From assembly GCA_902594545.1 (NCBI GenBank), contig CACJMO010000005.1:1-57278 (forward strand): 57,278 nt of DNA, written 5' to 3'. This document shows, in pieces, positions 19,316 through 28,800 of this stretch. Position 1 is the first letter of the stretch. The number at the start of each line of letters is the position of its first letter. Below the pieces are notes generated by a model that made no database searches, was not told the DNA's origin, and saw only the letters and a program-made list of their open reading frames with translations. The translations under genes and the position numbers were made by a program. The stretch is from an uncultured SAR86 cluster bacterium (lineage in GTDB: Bacteria > Pseudomonadota > Gammaproteobacteria > Magnimaribacterales > Magnimaribacteraceae).

Positions 19316-20722
19316 ATGAAGGTGAATAAAACTAGATTTTGTCCTAGCCCAACCGGTTTTCTGCATTTAGGCAATCTTCGCACTGCTTTGTTTAGTTTCC
19401 TATCCACAAAGAAGGAAGGTGGCTCTTTTTTATTGAGAATTGAAGATACAGACTTAGAAAGATCAAAGAAAGAATATTCAGAAGCTATTTGCGAAGATCT
19501 GACATGGATGGGTTTAGCTTGGGACGAAGGCCCCCATATAGGAGGAAAAGAAGAATCTTACTATCAATCAGAAAGATTGAATGTGTATGAGTCCTTTTAC
19601 AAAATTCTTCTTGAGAAGGATTTAATTTATCCGTGTTTCACTAGTGAAGAAGAGTTAAAAATTATTCGAAGAAATCAAATTGCCGCTGGGCAGCCTCCCA
19701 GATATACAGGAGTTTGGGCTCAAGCTTCGAAAGAAGAAGTAGAAACTGAAATCAAGAAAGGGAATAAGCCTGTATACAGATTTCGAATTTCAAAAAAAAC
19801 TACTATAGACTTCCTAGACATAGTCAAAGGCGAACAATCTTTTGCTGCCGAAGATCTGGATGACTTTATTGTTAGAAAGCAGGACAACACACCAACTTTC
19901 ATGTTTGCAAACGCAATAGACGACTCCCTTATGGGTGTTGACCTAGTGCTGCGTGGTGACGATCATCTTAGCAATACCCCAAGACAAATAGCTCTTTTAC
20001 AAGCTCTTGAATTGCCTCTACCTAAATTTGCTCATGTATCATTATTTACAGGTTCAGATGGAGCACCTCTTTCAAAAAGAAATGGCAGTTTATCTGTTAA
20101 AGACTTAAAGAAATTAGGTTACTTACCTAAAGCAGTTGCAAACTATTTAGCTAGAGTAGGCCATACTATTTCAGACAATGACCTTAAAACTTTAGAGCAA
20201 CTATCTGATTCTTTTCAAACTCAAAATATCTCTAGTTCACCAAGTAAATTTGATTTAGATCAGCTATTGTTTTGGCAAAAGAGAACGGTTGAATCACTAA
20301 CTGTCCAAGAGTCTGATGTCTGGTTATCGGAATATTTGACTAATCTACCTGCAGATATAGATAGAGAGGACTTCATAAAGTTGATCAAAGAGAATATAAA
20401 CTTCCCGCTTGAAGCGAAGGAGTATATGGATAACTTATTTTTTACAAATCTTAAAGATAGTGAAACTGTGAAGGATATCTTAACTTCAGCAGGAAAAGAA
20501 TTTTTTGAATCTGCTCACAAGGTTGTAAGTAAAGGGATAGATGATTGGGGTTATACGGTCAAATCAATAGGAGAAGAATCAGGAAAGAAAGGGAAAGAGT
20601 TATTTATGCCTTTGAGGGCAGCCATTACAGGTCAGACAACCGGACCAGAGCTGGATAAGGTAGTTTCTCTTGTTGGTCTCGAAAGAGTTCTTGTTAGGTT
20701 AACTGAAGCCTCTAAATTATGA
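19316..20722 (+). CDS. gltX: glutamyl-tRNA synthetase
   Basis: Charges tRNA-Glu; class I synthetase, 468 aa. The HIGH-type motif is PSPTGFLHLG (residues 10-19), and the KMSKS-type motif is PLSKRNG near residue 246, where His of the common KLSKRHG form is Asn. The C-terminal anticodon-binding domain is complete. It overlaps cysS by 4 bp, so the two synthetase genes form one transcript. The sequence alone does not say whether it also charges tRNA-Gln. Confidence 0.95.
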   Translation: MKVNKTRFCPSPTGFLHLGNLRTALFSFLSTKKEGGSFLLRIEDTDLERSKKEYSEAICEDLTWMGLAWDEGPHIGGKEESYYQSERLNVYESFYKILLEKDLIYPCFTSEEELKIIRRNQIAAGQPPRYTGVWAQASKEEVETEIKKGNKPVYRFRISKKTTIDFLDIVKGEQSFAAEDLDDFIVRKQDNTPTFMFANAIDDSLMGVDLVLRGDDHLSNTPRQIALLQALELPLPKFAHVSLFTGSDGAPLSKRNGSLSVKDLKKLGYLPKAVANYLARVGHTISDNDLKTLEQLSDSFQTQNISSSPSKFDLDQLLFWQKRTVESLTVQESDVWLSEYLTNLPADIDREDFIKLIKENINFPLEAKEYMDNLFFTNLKDSETVKDILTSAGKEFFESAHKVVSKGIDDWGYTVKSIGEESGKKGKELFMPLRAAITGQTTGPELDKVVSLVGLERVLVRLTEASKL

Positions 20723-22089
20723 AGATCTTTAACAGCCTCTCAGGAAAAAAAGAAACCCTTGTACCAATTGAGGATAACAACATTCGTATGTATGTCTGTG
20801 GAATGACCGTTTACGATGATACACATATAGGACATGCCCGAACTTTTGTTTCATTCGATTTGATTGTTAGATACTTAAGAGATCTTGGTTACGAAGTTCA
20901 ATATATTAGAAATATAACTGACGTTGATGACAAGATAATAAGCAGAGCAAAAGAGTTAGGATGGGATCCATCTGAGTTAGTTAAAAAATATATAAGCTCT
21001 ATGGATGAAGACTTCTCTGCTTTGGGTATGATTAAACCGGATCAAGAACCAAGAGCAACAGATAATATTGATTCTATTATCCGTCTTATTGAGATTCTCA
21101 TTGATAAAGGTCATGCTTATGAAGGTGAATCAGACGTTTATTTTTCTACAGAGTCTTTTGAGTCGTATGGAAAGCTTTCTAAAAGAAAAGTTGAAGATAT
21201 GCTCGCAGGGGCAAGGATAGATGTAGATCTAGACAAAAAAAATCCTGCGGATTTTGTCTTGTGGAAGAAAGATACGGAAGGCCTCAAATGGGATTCTCCT
21301 TGGGGTCCTGGTCGACCTGGCTGGCATATAGAATGCTCTGCAATGAGCATGGATGCTCTTGGAGAGACCTTTGATATTCATGGTGGAGGTTCAGATCTGA
21401 AGTTTCCACATCACGAAAACGAAATAGCTCAATCTGAATGTGTAACTGGAAAGGAGTTTGCAAAAGTTTGGATGCATACCGGTTCTTTGAGGATTGATAA
21501 AGAAAAGATGTCTAAGTCTTTAAAAAATTTCATAACCATAAAAGACGCCCTAAAGCATAACACCTCTGAAGTATTAAGATTTTTCCTTATTTCTAGTCAT
21601 TACAGAAGCCCTTTAAATTATTCTGAAGAAGGACTATCGGAATCCAAGACTTCACTTGACAGACTTTATAATGCACTTAAAGATTTAACTCTTGAAGAAA
21701 ACTTGGTCTTAAAGAGTAATTACTTTAAAAAATTCCATGATGTCATGAAAGATGACTTTAATACTCCCGCAGGAATTTCAGTATTATTCGAAATGGCAAG
21801 AGAAATTAATTCATTAAAAAAAGATCATAAAGAGGAAGAGGCCAATGCTCTTGGATCAGAGTTAAAAGTGCTTTCAAAAAGCTTGGGTATACTCCAGCAA
21901 AATCCAGATGATTTCTTTAAGGCTGGTGCTAGCTTAAGTGAGGAAGAGATCGACAATTTGATTAAAAAACGTAATGAAGCAAGGTCAAATAGAGACTTTA
22001 AACTGGCTGATGAGATCAGAGATGACCTTTTATCCAAGGGAATTGTATTAGAAGACAAAGAGTCAGGCACTGTTTGGAAAAAAGACTGA
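20719..22089 (+). CDS. cysS: cysteinyl-tRNA synthetase
   Basis: Charges tRNA-Cys; class I synthetase, 456 aa, normal length. The zinc ligands include the Cys of YVCGMTVYD near residue 28, the Cys of HIECSAM and the His of FPHHENE; the HIGH motif is THIGHAR and the KMSKS motif is exact (KMSKSLKNF near residue 266). It is coupled to gltX by a 4-bp overlap. It ends 1 nt before the convergent nuclease gene. Confidence 0.97.
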   Translation: MKIFNSLSGKKETLVPIEDNNIRMYVCGMTVYDDTHIGHARTFVSFDLIVRYLRDLGYEVQYIRNITDVDDKIISRAKELGWDPSELVKKYISSMDEDFSALGMIKPDQEPRATDNIDSIIRLIEILIDKGHAYEGESDVYFSTESFESYGKLSKRKVEDMLAGARIDVDLDKKNPADFVLWKKDTEGLKWDSPWGPGRPGWHIECSAMSMDALGETFDIHGGGSDLKFPHHENEIAQSECVTGKEFAKVWMHTGSLRIDKEKMSKSLKNFITIKDALKHNTSEVLRFFLISSHYRSPLNYSEEGLSESKTSLDRLYNALKDLTLEENLVLKSNYFKKFHDVMKDDFNTPAGISVLFEMAREINSLKKDHKEEEANALGSELKVLSKSLGILQQNPDDFFKAGASLSEEEIDNLIKKRNEARSNRDFKLADEIRDDLLSKGIVLEDKESGTVWKKD

Positions 22090-22090
22090 T

Positions 22091-22819
22091 TTAGACCATC
22101 AAGGTTTTTTTTACATAAGAACAATAGCTGCATTTGGGATCACCTTCTGGAGCTTCATCTTTCATCAATGTTTCCTTTAGATCTATGAGAGTTGGTTCTA
22201 CCCAAGAATCATTCCCTTTGTAGGGAATAAGTTTAGTCTTAAACTCTAAGATATTATTAAATTCGTCTTTCTCAGAGATACCATTGCAATAAACAAAATA
22301 ACCGATATCAGAGACGTCAAAAGAATTACCTCTCAGAAGCCATTGGTAGAACTCAATTTGTCTTTTGTAACCCACCTGCCAATCTGCATCTATACTTACC
22401 TCACCTTTTTTTGAAGTTGCTTTGTAGTCAACAACAATTAGTTGCTGAGTTTCTGTATTTATCCACAAGTCATCTAGACCACCTCTTAAAATTAGATTCG
22501 TTTCAGGATGAAGTCTTTTAACTCCATGCCTCAAAGATTCTCTCCATTCTTCTATGTCAGGATGTTGGTAGGGCAGAGCTTTTACATTATTCTCGAGCAT
22601 GATTGGATGTGGCTCCTGTTTTTCTCTGTACAAATCAAATTCATTTTTTAGCAATTCGTCTACTGCATTATTTAAGTTGAAAGGAAATGAGGGAGGTCTA
22701 GCTATTCCGATTCTATTGGTTAAGTAGAAGCATCTAGAGCACTCTAAGAAATTATCAACTCTGGAGCGACTTAAAACAAAAGGCTCTTCTGAAGCGGGAT
22801 TAAATAATTTCGCTGCCAT
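22091..22819 (-). CDS. stand-alone PD-(D/E)XK nuclease (RecB/Cas4-like)
   Basis: 242 aa. The core nuclease motifs are visible: Asp116/Asp117 in LRGGLDD, then Asp131-x-Lys133 in VVDYK. A CxxC pair at residues 27-30 near the N-terminus and a second CxxC near the C-terminus (CSYCSY) could hold an Fe-S or zinc centre, as in Cas4/AddB-like nucleases. There is no helicase or cas gene nearby. The start at 22819 is chosen because the upstream open frame runs into the tRNA-Asn gene. It may act in DNA repair; its exact role is unknown. Confidence 0.75.
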   Translation of the reverse strand: MAAKLFNPASEEPFVLSRSRVDNFLECSRCFYLTNRIGIARPPSFPFNLNNAVDELLKNEFDLYREKQEPHPIMLENNVKALPYQHPDIEEWRESLRHGVKRLHPETNLILRGGLDDLWINTETQQLIVVDYKATSKKGEVSIDADWQVGYKRQIEFYQWLLRGNSFDVSDIGYFVYCNGISEKDEFNNILEFKTKLIPYKGNDSWVEPTLIDLKETLMKDEAPEGDPKCSYCSYVKKTLMV

Positions 22820-22840
22820 AGAAAATTTATAGTACCACAA

Positions 22841-22868
22841 TAAAAAAGGCCTACTTAGAAGCAGGCCT
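22841..22868 (-). terminator. intrinsic terminator after tRNA-Asn
   Basis: On the minus strand, AGGCCT at 22868-22863 and AGGCCT at 22852-22847 form a stem. Three inner pairs (one G-U) extend it around a 4-nt loop, and it is followed directly by TTTTTT. It starts 6 nt after the 3' CCA of tRNA-Asn. Confidence 0.85.
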
Positions 22869-22874
22869 AAAATT

Positions 22875-22950
22875 TGGCTCCCCGAGCTGGGCTCGAACCA
22901 GCGACCCAATGATTAACAGTCATTTGCTCTACCAACTGAGCTATCGGGGA
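22875..22950 (-). tRNA. tRNA-Asn (anticodon GTT)
   Basis: 76 nt including an encoded 3' CCA. The acceptor stem TCCCCGA pairs with TCGGGGA. The D arm (AGCTCAGTTGGTAGAGC), the anticodon loop CTGTTAA with GTT, and the T arm with GGTTCGAGCC are all canonical. A terminator follows within 10 nt. Confidence 0.97.
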
Positions 22951-22982
22951 ATAATGTAATTATAACGTCTTCAATCTCAGCG

Positions 22983-22988
22983 TATAAT
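22983..22988 (+). promoter_or_regulatory. predicted -10 box for uvrB
   Basis: A perfect TATAAT ends 14 nt before the uvrB ATG, between the divergent tRNA-Asn and uvrB. The leader would be about 8 nt, with no Shine-Dalgarno. No SOS box is visible here, although uvrB is LexA-controlled in E. coli. Confidence 0.4.
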
Positions 22989-23002
22989 ATTTTTTTGAAA
23001 AT

Positions 23003-25021
23003 ATGGCAAAGAAATTTAAATTAACCGCTAAGTATGAGCCTGCCGGAGATCAACCTAAGGCCATCAACGAAATCGTTAAAGGTTTAAACAATGGTCTTCT
23101 AAATCAAACTCTCTTGGGAGTAACTGGTTCGGGTAAGACTTTTACAATGGCTAATGTCATTCAAGAAGTTCAAAGACCTGCAATAGTTATGGCACATAAC
23201 AAGACATTAGCAGCTCAACTCTATGGTGAATTCAAAGAGTATTTTCCAAATAATGCAGTTGAGTACTTTGTATCTTATTACGATTATTATCAGCCTGAGG
23301 CTTATGTCCCCACAACTGATATTTATATAGAGAAAGATGCCTCAATAAATGAACATATAGAACAAATGCGCCTTTCTGCAACAAAAGCGATAATGGAAAG
23401 AAGGGATGTTGTAATAGTAGCTTCTGTTTCTGCTATCTATGGTTTAGGAGATCCTCAATCCTATTTACAGATGGTATTGCATTTAGACCGGGGCGATGAA
23501 GTAGATCAGAGAATTCTTTTGAGGAGGTTGGCAGAACTTCAGTATCAAAGGAATGAGCTGGAATTTAAACGTTCAATGTATAGAGTGAGAGGTGACGTTA
23601 TTGATGTTTTTCCAGCGGATTCAGAAAAAGAAGCTTTACGGATAGAGCTTTTTGGCAATGAAATAGATTCTCTTAAGCTATTTGATCCTTTGACAGGCGA
23701 AATAATAAGAGAAGTTCCAAGAATAACAATTTATCCTAAATCGCATTACGTTACTTCCAGAGAAAAGGTGTTACAAGCGATAGATTTTATAAAAGAAGAA
23801 CTTGGACAAAGACTAGCGTATCTAAGAAAAGAGAACAAACTTGTTGAAGCGCAAAGGTTAGAAGAAAGAACAAAATATGACATAGAGATGTTGAAAGAAT
23901 TGGGGTTTTGTTCGGGTATTGAAAACTATTCTAGGTTTCTTTCAGATAGACAACCTGGAGAACCACCACCTACTCTATACGAATATCTTCCAGAAGATGC
24001 TTTAGTTTTTATAGATGAATCTCATGTTTCACTCCCTCAACTTGGAGGCATGTATCGCGGCGATAGATCAAGAAAGCAAACATTAGTGGACTATGGATTT
24101 AGATTACCAGTTGCTCTTGATAATAGACCACTTCGATTTGACGAATGGGAAAAATTATCAGGTCAAAGGATTTTCTTATCTGCTACACCTTCTAAATATG
24201 AATTAGAAAATTCTGGAAATGTAGTTGAATTAGTTGCAAGGCCTACAGGCTTAACCGATCCAGAGGTAGAAATTAAACCAGCTACTCACCAAGTTGATGA
24301 TCTTCAAGAAGAAATTAATAAAGTTATTTCAAATGGGGATAGAGTTTTGGTGACAGTTTTAACAAAAAGAATGGCAGAAGACCTCACTGAATACTTAGAT
24401 GAAAACGGTACTAAAGTTCGCTATTTACATTCGGATATAGATACGGTTGAAAGGGTAGAGATTATTCGCGATCTTAGGCTTGGTGCATTTGATGTGCTGG
24501 TAGGCATTAATCTTTTAAGGGAAGGCCTAGATATACCTGAAGTAGCTCTAGTTGCCGTTCTGGATGCCGACAAAGAAGGTTTCTTAAGATCAGAAAGCTC
24601 CTTAATACAGACCATAGGTCGAGCTGCCAGACATCTCCAAGGTAAGGCTATTCTTTATGCAGATAAGGTAACCGGGTCTATGGAGAGGGCAATTGAAGAG
24701 ACCAACAGAAGAAGAACAATTCAAGAAAAATTTAATAAAGAGAATTCAATTAAACCCAAAGGTATAAAGAAAAATATTGCAGATATTATGGAGGGAGCTA
24801 GATCTGTAAAAGGCAAGGGCAAGACCAAAAGAAAGTTAGATAAATTGAGCGATATAAAGTTCGAGCCTGTAGAAAGTTTTGATAATCCTGAAAAAGTAAG
24901 AAAAGAAATAATAAAGCTAGAGGACGAGATGTATAAATATGCTAAGAATCTAGAATTTGAAGAAGCTGCAACTTACAGGGACAGAGTCGAGGAGCTGAAG
25001 AAACAATTACTTCTTAGCTAA
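23003..25021 (+). CDS. uvrB: excinuclease ABC subunit B
   Basis: DNA damage verification in nucleotide excision repair, 672 aa. The helicase-like core has Walker A GVTGSGKT near residue 40, the DNA-wrapping beta-hairpin [12 protein letters not shown] near 92, DESH near 338 and the QTIGRAARH motif near 539. The C-terminal UVR motif ([16 protein letters not shown]) that binds UvrC is present. Its end overlaps the convergent mltF-like gene by 15 bp. uvrA and uvrC are not in the window. Confidence 0.97.
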   Translation: MAKKFKLTAKYEPAGDQPKAINEIVKGLNNGLLNQTLLGVTGSGKTFTMANVIQEVQRPAIVMAHNKTLAAQLYGEFKEYFPNNAVEYFVSYYDYYQPEAYVPTTDIYIEKDASINEHIEQMRLSATKAIMERRDVVIVASVSAIYGLGDPQSYLQMVLHLDRGDEVDQRILLRRLAELQYQRNELEFKRSMYRVRGDVIDVFPADSEKEALRIELFGNEIDSLKLFDPLTGEIIREVPRITIYPKSHYVTSREKVLQAIDFIKEELGQRLAYLRKENKLVEAQRLEERTKYDIEMLKELGFCSGIENYSRFLSDRQPGEPPPTLYEYLPEDALVFIDESHVSLPQLGGMYRGDRSRKQTLVDYGFRLPVALDNRPLRFDEWEKLSGQRIFLSATPSKYELENSGNVVELVARPTGLTDPEVEIKPATHQVDDLQEEINKVISNGDRVLVTVLTKRMAEDLTEYLDENGTKVRYLHSDIDTVERVEIIRDLRLGAFDVLVGINLLREGLDIPEVALVAVLDADKEGFLRSESSLIQTIGRAARHLQGKAILYADKVTGSMERAIEETNRRRTIQEKFNKENSIKPKGIKKNIADIMEGARSVKGKGKTKRKLDKLSDIKFEPVESFDNPEKVRKEIIKLEDEMYKYAKNLEFEEAATYRDRVEELKKQLLLS

Positions 25022-25741
25022 CAGAAATAATTCATCTCCTCTCTCTAGAATAGATAGTGTTTGATAATAAAGATTGATTCTATCGACATACTGCATAGCT
25101 TCTTCATGCATCATAAACTCTTCCGACTCGGCACCGTATCTTTCTAACAAGATGTGATTTAAAGACTTCGAAACATCTATCCATAGATTGGGATTCATCC
25201 CATTTTCTTTCGCAAGATTTCTGGCTAAATCTATATTCACGAAACCTAAGTTATAACCAGCTAACGACATCCAGATTTTATCCAGTTTAGGAATATTATC
25301 AGGCAATCTATTCATCATTTTTTGAAAGTAATTCGCTCCTCCAAGAATGCTAGATTCAGCATCAGTCCTTCTTTTTATTCCCATTTCCCTGGCAGTTTTT
25401 TGAGTTAACATCATCATGCCCCTAACACCTGTATTGGATATCGCTTTTGGGTTCCAATGTGATTCTTGGTAGCTTATGGCGGCTATTAAAGTCCAATGCA
25501 CTTCTAAACCTTTGGCGGCATCTTGAAATAAACACTCATATTTGGGCAGTCTATTTTCAACTCTTTCCATGAAGATAGAGTAACCTGGCTGATCCTCTTT
25601 CCATAGAAGGTCTATCTCATTAATGAAGTATTCTTTATTTTGTTGTGTGTAAGATGCAAGGACTGGAGCTTCAAGGCTCACCACAGCTAAGAGCCCAAAA
25701 AATGAGAAAAAAGAGTATCTTAATTTTAGATTTTTCATCAT
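25007..25741 (-). CDS. MltF-like lytic transglycosylase lacking the N-terminal binding domain
   Basis: 244 aa with a signal peptide (about 1-29). The rest is the transglycosylase domain: catalytic Glu93 in YQESHW, then [10 protein letters not shown], a match to the MltF catalytic domain, and [14 protein letters not shown] near residue 172. MltF of E. coli has about 518 residues, with an N-terminal amino-acid-binding-like domain that is absent here. It lies next to divergent purL, as mltF does in E. coli. It should cut peptidoglycan glycan strands in the periplasm; with no lipobox it may be soluble there. Confidence 0.82.
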   Translation of the reverse strand: MMKNLKLRYSFFSFFGLLAVVSLEAPVLASYTQQNKEYFINEIDLLWKEDQPGYSIFMERVENRLPKYECLFQDAAKGLEVHWTLIAAISYQESHWNPKAISNTGVRGMMMLTQKTAREMGIKRRTDAESSILGGANYFQKMMNRLPDNIPKLDKIWMSLAGYNLGFVNIDLARNLAKENGMNPNLWIDVSKSLNHILLERYGAESEEFMMHEEAMQYVDRINLYYQTLSILERGDELFLLAKK

Positions 25742-25781
25742 AACCCCGTTTCATCAATCATTTTAGGAAGAAAATCGAAAA

Positions 25782-25799
25782 AATACTATATCTAGTATT
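25782..25799. repeat. AT-rich inverted repeat in the mltF/purL divergent region
   Basis: AATACTA at 25782-25788 and TAGTATT at 25793-25799 are a perfect 7-bp inverted repeat with a 4-nt spacer. On the minus strand it is followed by a run of six Ts. It could be an operator between the divergent genes or a weak hairpin in the mltF-like leader; no regulator is identified. Confidence 0.4.
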
Positions 25800-25829
25800 A
25801 AATAGTGTTAAAAACCACAATATAAGGTA

Positions 25830-25857
25830 TTTACATACTAAGGCCATTTATTACAAT
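25830..25857 (+). promoter_or_regulatory. predicted purL promoter
   Basis: TTTACA at 25830-25835 and TACAAT at 25852-25857 have a 16-nt spacer, and each matches the sigma-70 consensus at 5 of 6 positions. The predicted transcript would begin about 8 nt before the purL ATG, with no room for a normal Shine-Dalgarno. Confidence 0.5.
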
Positions 25858-25871
25858 GATGTTCTTCGTAA

Positions 25872-28800
25872 ATGAACTCTATAATCGTAGTTTCAAAAAA
25901 CCTCTTAGCCATTATTGGTTCTGAACAAACTTCTGAGTTCCGATTAAGTCAAATAAGAAAGTCAATTTCTCTCGATGATGAAGTTGGTTTGGATATAAAA
26001 GAAGTATATTTTTGTCATCTCTACCCAGATCAAGAAGACATTACCAAAGAACAAGAGGCTAAGTTAATTGCTCTTTTAAATGCATCACCCAACCAGACCC
26101 CCCTAGAAGATAATTATTTTTTTATTACCCCTAGACCTGGAACTATCTCGCCTTGGTCATCAAAGGCTACTGAAATTTTAAAAAACTGCGATATTAATTT
26201 TGTTCAGAGGATTGAAAAAGGAATGTGTTACAACTTTACAAGAAAATTTGATTCCGCAACTCTGAATGAAATGGGAAAAATAATTTTCGATAGAATGACG
26301 CAAGAAGTTTTTACAAACCTGCATGAGTCTTCAGCTTTGTTTTCAGAATCTTTACCTAGACAAGGGAAAGATATAGATATCTTTTCCGATAATCTGGAAG
26401 GTTTAAAAAAAGCAAATATAGAACTTGGTTTGGCATTAAGCGCAGATGAAATTGAGTATCTTTATCAAAGTTATTCAAATACAAATAAAAATCCAACTGA
26501 AGCTGAATTAATGATGTTTGCGCAAGCAAACTCTGAACACTGCAGACATAAAATCTTCAATGCAACTTGGACAATTGATGGTCATGTTAGTGAAAGAAGT
26601 CTTTTTGATATGATCAGAAATACTCACAGTAATTACTCTGAAGGAATTATCTCTGCTTATGAAGACAATGCGGCGATTCTAAAAGGACATCGTTCAGAGA
26701 GGTTTTATCCTTTTGATGGGAAATATTCAAATCATCAAGAAGATATAAACTTAGTAATTAAAGTTGAGACACATAATCATCCAACAGCAATATCGCCTTT
26801 CTCAGGGGCGTCTACGGGATCAGGTGGCGAAATAAGAGATGAAGGTGCTACTGGAGTAGGTGCAAAACCAAAAGCAGGTCTTACAGGGTTCAGTGTTTCA
26901 AGCTTACGCATACCCAAACTTCAAGAGCGTTGGGAGTTTTCTGAAGATAAACCTGAAAGAATTTCTTCTCCCTTAGAAATTATGATTGAGGCACCTATTG
27001 GAGCAGCTTCTTTTAATAATGAATTTGGTAGACCCAACATAGTGGGTTATTTTCGATCCTTTGAAAGCTTAAGAGAGTCTCTTCACTTTGGTTACCACAA
27101 ACCGATCATGCTAGCGGGCGGTTTAGGAAATATCAAAACAGAACATGCTCTAAAAAAAGAAGTACCCATTGGCTCAAAGCTAATTGTGCTTGGTGGACCA
27201 GCTATGTTGATTGGTCTTGGTGGTGGATCTGCTTCCTCGCTGTCTTCGGGAGAGGGCGATAGTGATTTGGATTTTGCATCAGTTCAAAGAGAAAACCCTG
27301 AAATGGAAAGAAGATGCCAAGAAGTATTGGATAGATGTTGGCAGGAAAAAAACAATCCTATTTTATTCATCCATGATGTTGGCGCTGGTGGCTTATCTAA
27401 TGCAATACCTGAATTAGTAAAAGACAGCGGCCATGGGGGCTTAATTCGACTCAGAGATATACCTAACTCAGAACCGGGAATGACCCCAATGGAAGTTTGG
27501 TGCAACGAGTCTCAAGAAAGATACGTGATGGCTATATCTGAAGAAAATTTAGAAAAATTTTCTCAAATCTGTGAACGTGAAAGATGTCCTTATGCAGTAG
27601 TAGGTGAAATTACTCCAGGCCATATGCTTGAGGTATATGATTCCCATTTTGATAACTATCCGATTAGTCTTTCTCTTGATACTCTTTTTGGTAAACCTCC
27701 TAAAACTCAACTGTCTTTTAACAAAAACAATAAACAGCATGTGCAATTTGAGTATGACGAAAAGATAACTGAAGATGTGGTTTGTGAAGTCTTGAGGCAT
27801 CCAACCGTAGCAAGCAAAAGCTTTTTGATTACTATTGGGGACAGGTCTATTACTGGTCTAGTTGCAAGAGACCAATTCGTGGGCCCTTGGCAGGTTCCTG
27901 TGTCTGACTATGGACTTTGTAAATCAACATTTTCTGGAAATTATGGAGAGGCAATGGCTATGGGTGAAAGAACGCCTTTATCTTTAATTGATTCCAGTGC
28001 TGCTGCTAGAATTTCTATAGCTGAAGTTGTCACCAATATACTCCCATCAGGAATAAAGGATATTTCTGATATCAAAATATCAGCCAATTGGATGGGATCT
28101 CCTAATAGACTTAATGGGGCCCAAGATCTCTATGAAGCAGTTTCAGCAGTTGGCATGGAGTTATGTCCTAAATGGAACATAGCTGTTCCTGTAGGCAAAG
28201 ACTCTTTATCGATGACAACCGAATGGAGTGATGGTGGATTTGATAAAGCAGTGCATTCTCCACTTTCGCTTGTAGCCTCGGGTTTTGCACCTGTCGATGA
28301 TATTTCAACTGCTGTGACGCCTCAACTAAAGGATATACAGGAAAGTAGAATTTTATTTATTGATCTGGGAAAGGGAAGTCGACGCATGGGAGGAAGCATA
28401 CTGGCTCAAGTTAATGATATTAAATCTGGCGAGTCACCAGACCTTGAATGTATTGACGAAATGCCAAGATTTGTAGAAATAATTCATAAATTACTTGTCG
28501 AAAAGAAAATACATGCATATCACGATAGGTCTGATGGAGGCTTGGTTTCAACTCTTGCGGAAATGTCGTTCGCAGGAAGATTGGGACTAAATATAGATTT
28601 ATCTTCAGTCCTGGAAGATGAAAATGATTTTGCTGAATTTCTCTTCAATGAAGAGTTAGGTGTTGTTATTCAAGTATCTATAGAAGACGAAAAGTATGTT
28701 CTAAGTGAACTTAACAAATGCAGTTTAAAGGAACATACCCACTCGATAGGGACTGTAACTGAAGAAAGATGCATTAATTTTCATCATAATCAAAAAGCTA

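Noticed and set aside
22091..22819. CRISPR-associated Cas4 with an array nearby
   Set aside because: No direct repeats or other cas genes are seen anywhere in the window.
22820..22909. N-terminal extension of the nuclease gene upstream of 22819
   Set aside because: The extension reads through the terminator and into tRNA-Asn, has no family features, and a good ATG exists at 22819.
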